A stretch of 9,889 nt of DNA from an uncultured Clostridia bacterium (GTDB taxonomy: Bacteria; Bacillota; Clostridia; TANB77; CAG-508), in the NCBI GenBank assembly GCA_944390505.1, contig CALXQF010000037.1, positions 1 to 9,889 of the forward strand, in the 5' to 3' direction. How positions within the stretch are numbered: position 1 is the stretch's first letter; each line of letters begins with the position of its first letter. Both the position numbers and the translations under genes were made by a program. The notes beneath the pieces are model-generated. The model had not been told where the DNA came from and ran no database searches. It was given only the letters and a program-made list of their open reading frames with translations. Below are positions 1 through 5,877 of this stretch, one piece after another.

Positions 1-8
1 TAAAACTT

Positions 9-15
9 CACTCCT
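9..15 (-). promoter_or_regulatory. Possible ribosome binding site of a gene starting just left of the window
   Basis: Read on the minus strand this is AGGAGTG followed by eight bases (GAAGTTTT region) to the window edge, so a start codon could lie immediately outside. No coding sequence is visible inside the window, so this is only an edge hint. The terminator at 136-173, lying between this site and the HAD gene, would separate such a gene from the HAD transcript. I found no convincing promoter for it between 16 and 130. Confidence 0.25.
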
Positions 16-135
16 ATTCGCATATTTGTTTTTTTATAAAGCCTTTACTTATAAACCTGACATTAATAGCTACATAGATAAGAATTTTTTCAAAATCATA
101 AACTCCGCTAAAACAGAGGACTTTTGTTACACAAC

Positions 136-173
136 AAAAATGCACATCTCTATTTATAGTTATGTGCATTTTT
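136..173. terminator. Bidirectional intrinsic terminator
   Basis: A perfect 12-bp inverted repeat, AAAAATGCACAT (136-147) and ATGTGCATTTTT (162-173), flanks a 14-base loop. Both transcripts end in a T-run: the plus-strand RNA in TTTTT at 169-173, the minus-strand RNA in TTTTTGTTGT. It lies about 90 bases beyond the stop codon of the minus-strand HAD gene and so probably ends that transcript. In the other direction it could end a plus-strand gene left of the window. A second small repeat overlaps it (TTTTGTT 122-128 with AACAAAA 133-139). The core has few G-C pairs, so efficiency is uncertain. Confidence 0.65.
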
Positions 174-259
174 GGCATTTTTATTCAATATTCAAAATAG
201 TTAATAATTATTTTTATTAATAAAAAAAACAAATATTTTGGTTACATAGAAAATTTGTG

Positions 260-1147
260 TCAACAATCTTGGTTCACTTCAACATATTGTTTAATCACTT
301 TTGCTACACCATCATCATTATTACTATCTGTAACTACCTTTGCTATTTTTTTGATGTATGGAGTTGCATTTTCCATTGCAACACCTAAACCTGCATTTTC
401 TATCATTGTTTTATCATTAATATTATCACCAATAGCAATTACATCTTGTGGTTGAATGCCCAATGAATCTATCAAATAAGAAAGCGCTGTCCACTTGTCC
501 ACATTTTGTGAACTAATTTCTGTATAAAAATATTCCATAGCATATTCTTCTGTACCAGATTTAATTAATTTTCGAGACATATGACCGACATCTAATACAT
601 CAACATCTTTGACCATTCTTAATTTTTTGATAATACTATTAAATACAATATTGTTATTATCACAAATATTAATTTTAATATAATCATTTTCTTTTCTATT
701 TTCTATATATTGATAAATATCTTGTACAATATGAATATTAGTTCTTTTATCGTCTGGTTTACTAGCATTTTCTTGATGATAAAAAAGTACATTATAGTTT
801 AAACTCTTTGTAATAATACTATCTTGTGTATATACACTATAATAAATACTATTTTCTTCACAAATTTGTATCAACTGCAATACTTTTTTTGTGCTTAGAA
901 ATTTATCGTAAATTAAATTTTCATTTTGTAAGTCATAAATCACTGCACCATTTCCACAAATCATATAATGATCTGCTCCTATCTCTGTTGCTAAATTACG
1001 TACAGACATAGAACCCCTTCCAGAAGTTAAAACAATTTCTACTCCTTTTTGAATAGCCTGCTTAATCGCTGTTTTATTTTTTTCTGATATTACACCATAA
1101 GAATTTAATAATGTTCCATCTAAGTCAATTGCTATTAGTTTATACAT
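260..1147 (-). CDS. Cof-type HAD-superfamily phosphatase
   Basis: Predicted 295-residue cytoplasmic hydrolase of the HAD superfamily, Cof/class IIB type, a family that removes phosphate from sugar phosphates, nucleotides or flavin mononucleotide; the substrate cannot be read from the sequence. All four HAD motifs are present: D8-L-D10-G-T (nucleophile and acid/base Asp), the T41-S-G-R motif II, K218 (motif III) and G240-D-N-I-N-D245 (magnesium-binding motif IV). The roughly 120 residues between motifs II and III form the C2-type cap expected in Cof proteins. Start: ATG at 1147 has AAAGGAG at 1166-1160 (12-base spacing); an in-frame ATG at 1183 lies upstream of that site, inside a hairpin, and is less likely. 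It is third in the minus-strand block after the SPFH gene, 181 bases downstream. No clear terminator separates them, so read-through is likely, though an own promoter is not excluded. Length is normal and the active site is intact. Confidence 0.93.
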   Translation of the reverse strand: MYKLIAIDLDGTLLNSYGVISEKNKTAIKQAIQKGVEIVLTSGRGSMSVRNLATEIGADHYMICGNGAVIYDLQNENLIYDKFLSTKKVLQLIQICEENSIYYSVYTQDSIITKSLNYNVLFYHQENASKPDDKRTNIHIVQDIYQYIENRKENDYIKINICDNNNIVFNSIIKKLRMVKDVDVLDVGHMSRKLIKSGTEEYAMEYFYTEISSQNVDKWTALSYLIDSLGIQPQDVIAIGDNINDKTMIENAGLGVAMENATPYIKKIAKVVTDSNNDDGVAKVIKQYVEVNQDC

Positions 1148-1176
1148 ATATTTATTTTTCTCCTTTATCAAGATTA

Positions 1177-1200
1177 GAGTCAAACGAAATTATTTGACTC
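1177..1200. repeat. Inverted repeat in the HAD leader
   Basis: Perfect 8-bp arms GAGTCAAA (1177-1184) and TTTGACTC (1193-1200) around an 8-base spacer. On the minus strand the hairpin ends ten bases before the AAAGGAG ribosome site of the HAD gene. There is no T-run after either arm, so it is not an ordinary terminator. It could be an operator dyad or a leader hairpin that affects translation or RNA stability. No function is shown by sequence alone. Confidence 0.5.
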
Positions 1201-1210
1201 CATCTATTTT

Positions 1211-1240
1211 ATTTTTTAATATTTTTTAATATTTTTTATA
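1211..1240. repeat. Ten-bp tandem repeat of phased T-tracts
   Basis: Three consecutive 10-bp units (ATTTTTTAAT twice, then ATTTTTTATA) place T6 tracts at 1212, 1222 and 1232, roughly one helical turn apart. Phased A/T-tracts are known to bend DNA. The tract lies 64-93 bp upstream of the HAD start codon, between the HAD and SPFH genes. It could be a curved upstream promoter element, or simply low-complexity AT sequence; no confident -35/-10 pair was found beside it. Confidence 0.5.
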
Positions 1241-1328
1241 ATATATTCTTTCCTAAATATTTTTTTATTGCTTATTTTTTTATTCATATTTTTGTGGCTT
1301 TTCTGATCTTATTGTTTTTCAATAGGTA

Positions 1329-2579
1329 CTATTCTAATTTTGTTCCACATTCACTACAAAATTTATCATTATTGTCGTTCACAGTCCCACATTTTGGGCA
1401 TTTTTTCTGTGCTGGAACAGGTTTTGCTTTTCCACAGTTACTACAGAATTTTCCTTCATTTGTTTGTCCGCACTCGCATTTCCATTCTTCTGTTACTACA
1501 GTTTCATTTTTCGCTGTTTCGTTTGTTTGTACAGTATTGGTCTGTTCACTCTCTTGCTTAGCATTATTTTTACTTAAGTCCATTTGACTTCCTTGTGTGT
1601 TTTGCCAAGGGTTATTAGCTACTCCTCCCATCATACCATTGGTTGCCATGTTCATCACTCCAATTCCCATAAATCCATTCATACTTCCACTTTTATTAGC
1701 TGCTGCATTTTGAATTGCCTCTGCATAAGCATCTACCAATCTTCCTTGTTGAATATGGGCATTAGAGCTTAATTCATAATCATCTATTTTCTTTTCTGAT
1801 TCTTCATCTAGTGTAACAGATTCTACTGCAAAGCCTAATATAGAAATTCCTCTTTTTTTCACTGGTTCATCAAATACCATTTCATCCATCATTTTTCTAA
1901 TTTCATCTGTTTGACTTGGCATTTCTAATACTGGAACTTTGTGTCTTTCAGATCCTAATTCATTCACTAAATTTTGGAATACAGCTATTACCTCTGCTCT
2001 AATTTGTTCTATTAATTTTGCCTTTGGATAAACATCTGCTGTTCCTGCTAGTTCTTGCATAAATAAAGCTGGATTAGTAATTTTAAAAGTATATTTTCCA
2101 AAACATTTAATTTCTACTCTCATTGGTGATAAAGTATTAGTCATCTGATTTGGAATTGGATGTGACCAATCTTGGAATGGAATTGGTGCTGGTGTTCCAA
2201 ATTTATTATCTATTATTTCCTTTGTATTAAAGAAAAATACAGCTTGTTGTTTTGCACTAGCTCCATTGTATGTAAATCTTTCCCACATTTCTTTAAATGT
2301 TTTACCAAAATCCCCTGCAAAGAATGATGGTGATGAAGAAGAATCAAATGTATAAAGTCCTTCTTCTGCTGTCGCGTCAATAACTCTACCATTATCGTAG
2401 ATAATGGCACATTGCCCTGGTGCTACAATAATGGTACTTTTATTGGTAATTACTCCAGTTTCTGTCGTTCTTTTTACCATTAAAGTATCATTATTTAAAT
2501 CATCACAGCGTATAACCTCCTTCCATTGATCTGCAAATGTACTTTTAATTGCTCCTCCAGCAGCTTTAATTAATCCCAT
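1329..2579 (-). CDS. SPFH-domain protein (YdjI/virion-core type) with two zinc ribbons
   Basis: 416-residue protein. Residues about 20-290 form an SPFH (stomatin/prohibitin/flotillin-like) domain of the YdjI or virion core protein-like family; recognisable blocks include NKFGTPAPIPF (125-135), KCFGKYTFKI (158-167), LAGTADVY (178-185) and ELSSNAHIQQG (269-279). A Met/Gly-rich stretch (298-320) and an Asn/Thr/Gln/Glu linker (326-365) follow. The tail holds two zinc ribbons: C368-x-C370 with C379-x2-C382, and C394-x2-C397 with C408-x2-C411. No signal peptide or membrane helix is seen, so it is cytoplasmic and probably a membrane-apposed oligomer. In Bacillus subtilis YdjI belongs to the pspA-ydjGHI envelope-stress operon. 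By inference the Tim44-like membrane protein encoded just upstream could anchor it. ATG at 2579 is chosen because GAGGAGG lies 8 bases ahead; the in-frame upstream ATG at 2609 precedes that site. Exact role unknown. Confidence 0.9.
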   Translation of the reverse strand: MGLIKAAGGAIKSTFADQWKEVIRCDDLNNDTLMVKRTTETGVITNKSTIIVAPGQCAIIYDNGRVIDATAEEGLYTFDSSSSPSFFAGDFGKTFKEMWERFTYNGASAKQQAVFFFNTKEIIDNKFGTPAPIPFQDWSHPIPNQMTNTLSPMRVEIKCFGKYTFKITNPALFMQELAGTADVYPKAKLIEQIRAEVIAVFQNLVNELGSERHKVPVLEMPSQTDEIRKMMDEMVFDEPVKKRGISILGFAVESVTLDEESEKKIDDYELSSNAHIQQGRLVDAYAEAIQNAAANKSGSMNGFMGIGVMNMATNGMMGGVANNPWQNTQGSQMDLSKNNAKQESEQTNTVQTNETAKNETVVTEEWKCECGQTNEGKFCSNCGKAKPVPAQKKCPKCGTVNDNNDKFCSECGTKLE

Positions 2580-2675
2580 AATTTTTTCCTCCTCATTAAT
2601 ACTTATCATTTTCTATTTTTCATTATTTTATAGATTACATTACTTTGTCATTTTTAGTTTATCGCTTTTCATAGA

Positions 2676-3611
2676 TTATAATCTTACATTTTCTCTTTCC
2701 AAATTAGAAAGTACCCAGTTATATTCCCCTGTTGTAATTACACTACCACAATATTCACATCTTCCGGCAGAAGTAATTTTAGTTGGGGCACCACAGTTTG
2801 GACAATTGGTTGTGTTTACCTGCGTTGTACCAGCATGTGTCTTGACTCCTTTTTTTCTAATAAAAGTTAATAAATAAGTGTTCACTTTGTCTAGTCCTTT
2901 TTCTCCTTTTAGTACTTCTTTTGTTGTTGCATCTATAATATAATCTTCCATTCTAGAATTTAGCCTTACTACTAAAATTTCCTTGTCTCCTTCTTCTCTG
3001 TAATTATATAAATTAGCATAATTTACACAAATTCTATCCATTACATTAATTTGGTTGTTATCTATATATCCTTGTAATTGATTTTTATGTTGTTCAAATA
3101 AACTTTCTGTTTCAAAAGTTCTGATTGTTTCCCAATCTCTGTCTGTCCATGCTTGTTGTAATTTGATAAATAAGTTTTTGCTCCATGCAACAAATTCTTC
3201 TTTATTAAAGTTAGGGTCTGTCTGCTGTATTTTATTTTCTATTTGTTTTTCTCTTGCTTCTAGTTGTTGTTTGTCTTGCATTCTATAGCTTTCTACTTTT
3301 CTATTATGAATATAATCATATGGGTGATTATTTTTATGTTTTTTACTATAAACGGCTAGTATTACAATTACAATTAGAATAATGATTCCTCCGGGGCCTG
3401 AAAATATAAAGAAACCGCCTGAACCAGAAGATGAATAATCATCATCCCAGGAACTACTACTCCAAGAACTATCACTGTCCCATGAGCTTCCACTATCCCA
3501 TGAACTGCCTCCACTGTAGTCTTCAAAACTTCCTACATCTGCAAATACCTGTGTAGCAAATAAACAAATGAATAAAATTACTATCATTAAAAAACTTTTT
3601 ATCTTTTTCAT
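2676..3611 (-). CDS. Membrane-anchored Tim44-like protein with C-terminal zinc ribbon
   Basis: 311-residue membrane protein. Residues 1-24 look like a cleavable signal peptide (two Lys, hydrophobic core, VFA before D25). Residues 33-66 are low complexity, rich in Ser, Trp, Asp and Gly, with Trp at 38, 44, 50 and 55. A membrane segment (about 67-88) is followed by basic KKHK, putting the rest inside the cell. Residues about 130-262 resemble the Tim44-like fold (DPNF, then FVAWSKNLFIKLQQAWTDRDW and a beta-rich half). A zinc ribbon ends it: C270-x2-C273 and C285-x2-C288. It is first in the operon behind the consensus promoter at 3774-3745, with the SPFH gene 96 bases downstream. Both proteins carry zinc ribbons, suggesting a membrane anchor and cytoplasmic scaffold pair, comparable in outline to B. 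subtilis YdjG/YdjH with YdjI; orthology is not established. The start ATG has GGGG about 9 bases upstream. Domain calls are from pattern recognition only. Confidence 0.85.
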   Translation of the reverse strand: MKKIKSFLMIVILFICLFATQVFADVGSFEDYSGGSSWDSGSSWDSDSSWSSSSWDDDYSSSGSGGFFIFSGPGGIIILIVIVILAVYSKKHKNNHPYDYIHNRKVESYRMQDKQQLEAREKQIENKIQQTDPNFNKEEFVAWSKNLFIKLQQAWTDRDWETIRTFETESLFEQHKNQLQGYIDNNQINVMDRICVNYANLYNYREEGDKEILVVRLNSRMEDYIIDATTKEVLKGEKGLDKVNTYLLTFIRKKGVKTHAGTTQVNTTNCPNCGAPTKITSAGRCEYCGSVITTGEYNWVLSNLERENVRL

Positions 3612-3686
3612 GAGTAAAATCCCCTATTCTATTTAGTTTTTACACTTTATTATCATTATTATTAGGCCATTTTGTTACTACATTAT

Positions 3687-3726
3687 TTAATACTGGTTTG
3701 TTAGTATTAAAATTGTTTTCTAACAA
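3687..3726 (-). promoter_or_regulatory. Overlapping, mutually exclusive hairpins in the leader of the Tim44-like gene
   Basis: The leader between the minus-strand promoter (start near 3738) and the ATG at 3611 is about 125 bases. It holds two overlapping inverted repeats: TTAATACT/AGTATTAA (3687-3694 with 3703-3710, 8 bp) and TTGTTAG/CTAACAA (3698-3704 with 3720-3726, 7 bp). They share 3703-3704 and the second arm invades the loop of the first, so both cannot form at once. Stems are A+T-rich and weak and no terminator follows, so regulation is speculative. Confidence 0.35.
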
Positions 3727-3744
3727 GTGTGTTAATCTAAAAAT

Positions 3745-3774
3745 ATTATATTATTTCTTGTAGAAAAATGTCAA
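3745..3774 (-). promoter_or_regulatory. Sigma-A promoter of the Tim44-like/SPFH operon
   Basis: On the minus strand TTGACA (3774-3769) is followed after 18 bases by TATAAT (3750-3745). Both hexamers match the vegetative consensus perfectly, with a spacer one base over the optimum. Transcription should begin near 3738, giving a leader of about 125 bases. Its -35 box stands back to back with the -35 box of the divergent acetyltransferase promoter, 28 bp apart. Confidence 0.85.
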
Positions 3775-3802
3775 TGGATTTTTATGCTAAATATTTCAGT
3801 AT

Positions 3803-3831
3803 TTGACTAAATAATAAAAAGCGGGTAGAAT
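3803..3831 (+). promoter_or_regulatory. Sigma-A promoter of the acetyltransferase gene
   Basis: TTGACT (3803-3808), a 17-base spacer and TAGAAT (3826-3831): five of six matches in each hexamer with optimal spacing. Expected start is near 3838, leaving about 45 bases of leader before the ATG at 3884. The spacer ends in an unusually G-rich GCGGG for this A+T-rich DNA. Transcription may continue through into hpf because no terminator is seen between the two genes. Confidence 0.75.
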
Positions 3832-3883
3832 ATGATTGATAAAAAAAATATTTTATAAAAAAACTGAAAGGAGAAAAACTCAT

Positions 3884-4384
3884 ATGGTAGTAGAAAATAA
3901 CTATTATGAAGACATTCAAAGAATTTGGAAAGAAAATAATCATGGATATATTGCTTATGAAAGTAATATAGAAGCAATTAATAATCCCAATATGAAGCAA
4001 TTTGTTTGGAGAGAGAATAATATTTCGATGGCTTATGTAATTATATATGAAGGAAAAGATTTTTGTGAAAAAGATAAATTTCCTAACAAAATTGCAAGTA
4101 TGCCAGAAAAAGTAGCATATGTTTGGGAAATAGTCACTGATAAAAAATATGCTGGAAGAGGAATTGGTAGTAAATTATTAGATTACATTATTACGAAATA
4201 TCAAGATTATACCCTATATAGTTGTATTGATATCACAAATGTACCTTCTTTGAAGTTACATGAAAAGAAAGGCTTTTCTGTTTTATATCAATTTGAAAAA
4301 GCAGAGAAAAATAAAACAAATTCTCATGTTATGATGGAAAGAATATCTACAAATGGGTGTCAAAAAAAATTCAAAAAGGAATGA
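3884..4384 (+). CDS. GNAT-family N-acetyltransferase
   Basis: 166-residue cytoplasmic protein of the GNAT (acetyl-CoA dependent N-acetyltransferase) superfamily. The acetyl-CoA pyrophosphate loop is Y89-A-G-R-G-I-G-S96, preceded by the beta-4 strand VWEIV (80-84), and motif B is N119-VPSLKLHEKKGF-131, the usual Asn-x-x-S/A...Y/HxKxGF pattern. The acceptor substrate (amino acid, peptide, polyamine or drug) cannot be deduced. ATG 3884 is chosen for its AAAGGAG at 3867-3873; an earlier in-frame ATG at 3836 lies before that site and within the expected transcription start region. It has its own promoter, diverges from the Tim44-like gene, and ends one base before the hpf -35 box. The C-terminal tail is basic (KKFKKE). 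Length is normal for a single-domain GNAT. Confidence 0.88.
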   Translation: MVVENNYYEDIQRIWKENNHGYIAYESNIEAINNPNMKQFVWRENNISMAYVIIYEGKDFCEKDKFPNKIASMPEKVAYVWEIVTDKKYAGRGIGSKLLDYIITKYQDYTLYSCIDITNVPSLKLHEKKGFSVLYQFEKAEKNKTNSHVMMERISTNGCQKKFKKE

Positions 4385-4385
4385 C

Positions 4386-4414
4386 TTGCAAAAAAACAAT
4401 AAAACAGCTATAAT
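4386..4414 (+). promoter_or_regulatory. Sigma-A promoter of hpf
   Basis: TTGCAA (4386-4391), a 17-base spacer and a perfect TATAAT (4409-4414). The -35 box starts two bases after the acetyltransferase stop codon. Expected start is near 4421, about 42 bases before the hpf ATG. No sigma-B or sigma-H type sequence was recognised, although hpf is often stress- or stationary-phase-controlled in other Bacillota. Confidence 0.8.
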
Positions 4415-4462
4415 AAGAATATACCAATGAGAATAAAGTAAAATTTGGAAGGAGAGATTATT

Positions 4463-4996
4463 ATGAACATCAAAATTGTAGGAAAAGAATTAAAAGCAAC
4501 AGAGGCAATTAAAGATTATATTGGTAGAAAATCAGAAAGATTAGTAAAATATTTTGGAGAAGAATTTGATGTAACTGCAACCATTAAAACAGAAGGTGGA
4601 ATGCAAGTTGCTGAAATGGAAGTAAAAACACCAACTGATAGATTTAGAGCTGTAACTGCTCACAGAGATTTATATGCTTCTATTGATAAAGACATTGACA
4701 TTTTAGAAGGTCAAATTAGAAAAATGAAAACAAAAAAAGATCAACAAAATATGACAGAATCTATTCGTAATAAAGAAATGGTAAGAGAAGTTGAGGAGCA
4801 TGAGATTGTGGGAGAAATTTTAAAAACCATTTATTATGATATTAAACCACTATCTCCAGAAGATGCAAAATTAAAATTAGAGGAAAAACCACAAGATAAA
4901 TTTTTAACATTTATTAATGTAGAAACTGGAAAAGTAAATGTTATTTATCGTATGAAAGATAATAAAAATTATGGTTTAGTAGAACCAGAAGCTTAA
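4463..4996 (+). CDS. hpf: Long-form ribosome hibernation promoting factor (HPF)
   Basis: 177-residue cytoplasmic protein that binds the small ribosomal subunit in the decoding region and, in long-form proteins, drives dimerisation of 70S ribosomes into inactive 100S particles during slow growth. Residues 1 to about 100 form the S30AE (YfiA/RaiA) domain (MNIKIVGKEL, then EVKTPTDRFRA and DLYASIDKDIDILEGQI). Residues about 120-177 form the C-terminal dimerisation domain found only in long HPF (IKPLSPEDAKLKLE, FLTFINVETGKVNVIYRMKD, NYGLVEP). The ATG at 4463 has AAGGAG 8 bases upstream; an in-frame ATG at 4445 precedes that site. It has its own promoter and a strong terminator at 5078-5121 shared with the convergent spore-protein gene. 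In many Bacillota hpf lies beside secA; here it does not. Confidence 0.96.
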   Translation: MNIKIVGKELKATEAIKDYIGRKSERLVKYFGEEFDVTATIKTEGGMQVAEMEVKTPTDRFRAVTAHRDLYASIDKDIDILEGQIRKMKTKKDQQNMTESIRNKEMVREVEEHEIVGEILKTIYYDIKPLSPEDAKLKLEEKPQDKFLTFINVETGKVNVIYRMKDNKNYGLVEPEA

Positions 4997-5077
4997 GTAA
5001 AAGTATCTAAAATTCTAGTTTTTTATGAGCGACACAAACTTTTATATTGACTAAAAAAATAAACTATAAAGAATGAT

Positions 5078-5121
5078 AAAAAGGAACCTACTTAAATATG
5101 TATCTAAATAGGTTCCTTTTT
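5078..5121. terminator. Strong bidirectional terminator between hpf and the SASP gene
   Basis: A perfect 13-bp inverted repeat, AAAAAGGAACCTA (5078-5090) and TAGGTTCCTTTTT (5109-5121), with an 18-base loop. The GGAACCTA core gives G-C pairs. Each strand reads out into a T-run (TTTTTT on plus, TTTTTATC on minus). It lies 81 bases after the hpf stop and 28 bases after the SASP stop, ending both convergent transcripts. Confidence 0.92.
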
Positions 5122-5149
5122 TATTGTATTAAAAATACAACAAATTAAA

Positions 5150-5353
5150 CTATTTCATTTGGTTTTCAGCTTGTTGGATTAATTTTCTAACCATTTGACC
5201 ACCGATTCTTCCAGCGTCTCTTGAAGATAAATCTCCGTTATAACCTTGTTTTAAGTTAACACCAACTTCGCTAGCTACTTCATATTTGAATTTGTTAAGA
5301 GCTTCTTTAGCTTCTGGAACTACAGATTTGTTACTGTTGTTTGAACTTGCCAT
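5150..5353 (-). CDS. Alpha/beta-type small acid-soluble spore protein (SASP)
   Basis: 67-residue spore protein. Family members coat and protect DNA in the dormant spore core and are later degraded by the GPR protease as an amino-acid source. The signature is clear: KFKYEVASEVGVNL (21-34), including the GPR recognition site around E25-V26-A-S-E29, then SSRDAGRIGGQMVRKLI (43-59) with the conserved G48 and G51-G52. The typical VVPEA...LNKFK amphipathic start is at 11-23. ATG 5353 is preceded by AGGAGGTG with a 6-base gap; an apparent upstream in-frame GTG lies inside that ribosome site and is rejected. It diverges from rpsT and converges on hpf. Expression in the forespore under sigma-G is expected from the family, but I could not identify a confident sigma-G promoter. 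Its presence implies an endospore former. Confidence 0.96.
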   Translation of the reverse strand: MASSNNSNKSVVPEAKEALNKFKYEVASEVGVNLKQGYNGDLSSRDAGRIGGQMVRKLIQQAENQMK

Positions 5354-5485
5354 GTTTTTCACCTCCTAGAATGTGAATCATTTATATTTCGAAAAAACTA
5401 ATGTAGCTTTTTCATTATTTAGAATGTACAATTATTCTTTTTTTAAACTGGTAAATTTTGCAATATACATTTTAAAAAATTGTTC

Positions 5486-5512
5486 AAAAAATAAAACATA
5501 ATTTTATTTTTT
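5486..5512. repeat. A/T-only inverted repeat between SASP and rpsT
   Basis: Perfect 11-bp arms AAAAAATAAAA (5486-5496) and TTTTATTTTTT (5502-5512) around the loop CATAA. It sits 27 bp upstream of the rpsT -35 box in a very A+T-rich stretch. It may help as an UP-type or architectural element, or be chance in low-complexity DNA. Confidence 0.35.
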
Positions 5513-5538
5513 ATTTTAAAAATAATTCTGTGAATGTA

Positions 5539-5567
5539 TTGCCAAAACTTAATTTCCATGCTATAAT
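5539..5567 (+). promoter_or_regulatory. Extended -10 sigma-A promoter of rpsT
   Basis: TTGCCA (5539-5544), a 17-base spacer and perfect TATAAT (5562-5567), with an extended -10 TGC immediately before it (5559-5561). Expected start is near 5574, giving a leader of about 37 bases. Such strength fits a ribosomal protein gene. Confidence 0.87.
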
Positions 5568-5610
5568 AAGAAATGTTAATTTATGCGTAACAAAAAGGGA
5601 GGTGCAAAAC

Positions 5611-5877
5611 ATGCCAAATATCAAATCAGCTATTAAACGTGTAAGTGTTATTGAAAAGAAAACTCTTAGAAATAATATGATTAAATCTGGATATAAATCA
5701 GCTGTTAAAAAATTTGAACAAGCTGTAGAAGCTGGTAATAAAGAAGAAGCTGCTAAATTAATGACAGCAGCTACTAAAAAAATTGACCAAGCTTGTACAA
5801 AAGGTGTTATTGTAAAAAACACAGCTGCTAGAAAAAAATCAAATATGGCTAAAAAGTTAAATGCTTTAGCAAAATAA
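5611..5877 (+). CDS. rpsT: 30S ribosomal protein S20
   Basis: 88 residues, the usual size for bS20, a primary binder of 16S rRNA in the small subunit body. The sequence is the standard Lys/Ala-rich helical bundle: MPNIKSAIKRV at the start, KKTLRNNMIKSGYKSAVKKFE in the middle, and KGVIVKNTAARKKSNMAKKLNAL at the end, where the family's conserved Gly-x-(I/L)-x-K-N-x-A-A-R-x-K motif is visible. ATG 5611 follows AGGGAGGTG with a 6-base gap; an in-frame ATG at 5530 lies upstream of the promoter and is rejected. It is monocistronic by all signs: own extended -10 promoter and a terminator at 5949-5982. It diverges from the spore-protein gene. Confidence 0.98.
   Translation: MPNIKSAIKRVSVIEKKTLRNNMIKSGYKSAVKKFEQAVEAGNKEEAAKLMTAATKKIDQACTKGVIVKNTAARKKSNMAKKLNALAK

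Noticed and set aside
26..220. 64-codon plus-strand reading frame near the left edge
   Set aside because: No ribosome binding site, runs through the bidirectional terminator at 136-173, and the product (Phe/Tyr/Ile/Lys-rich) looks like translated A+T-rich noncoding DNA.
1177..1200. TTGACT on the minus strand in the HAD leader as a -35 box
   Set aside because: A 17-base spacer would place the -10 on the ribosome binding site, leaving no room for a leader; treated as part of a dyad instead.
1294..1772. Plus-strand reading frames opposite the SPFH gene tail
   Set aside because: Cys/His-rich appearance comes from the complement of the zinc-ribbon coding region; no ribosome site or independent support.
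4997..5077. TTGACT followed by A+T-rich sequence after hpf as a promoter for a small RNA
   Set aside because: No -10-like hexamer at correct spacing, and transcription would meet the terminator at 5078 almost at once.
5354..5362. Upstream in-frame GTG as start of the SASP
   Set aside because: That GTG is part of the AGGAGGTG ribosome site; the ATG at 5353 has a proper six-base gap and gives the canonical MASSNN start.
5530..5610. Extended N-terminus for S20
   Set aside because: The upstream ATG lies ahead of the rpsT promoter and would be untranscribed; S20 family members begin MPNIKSA or similar.
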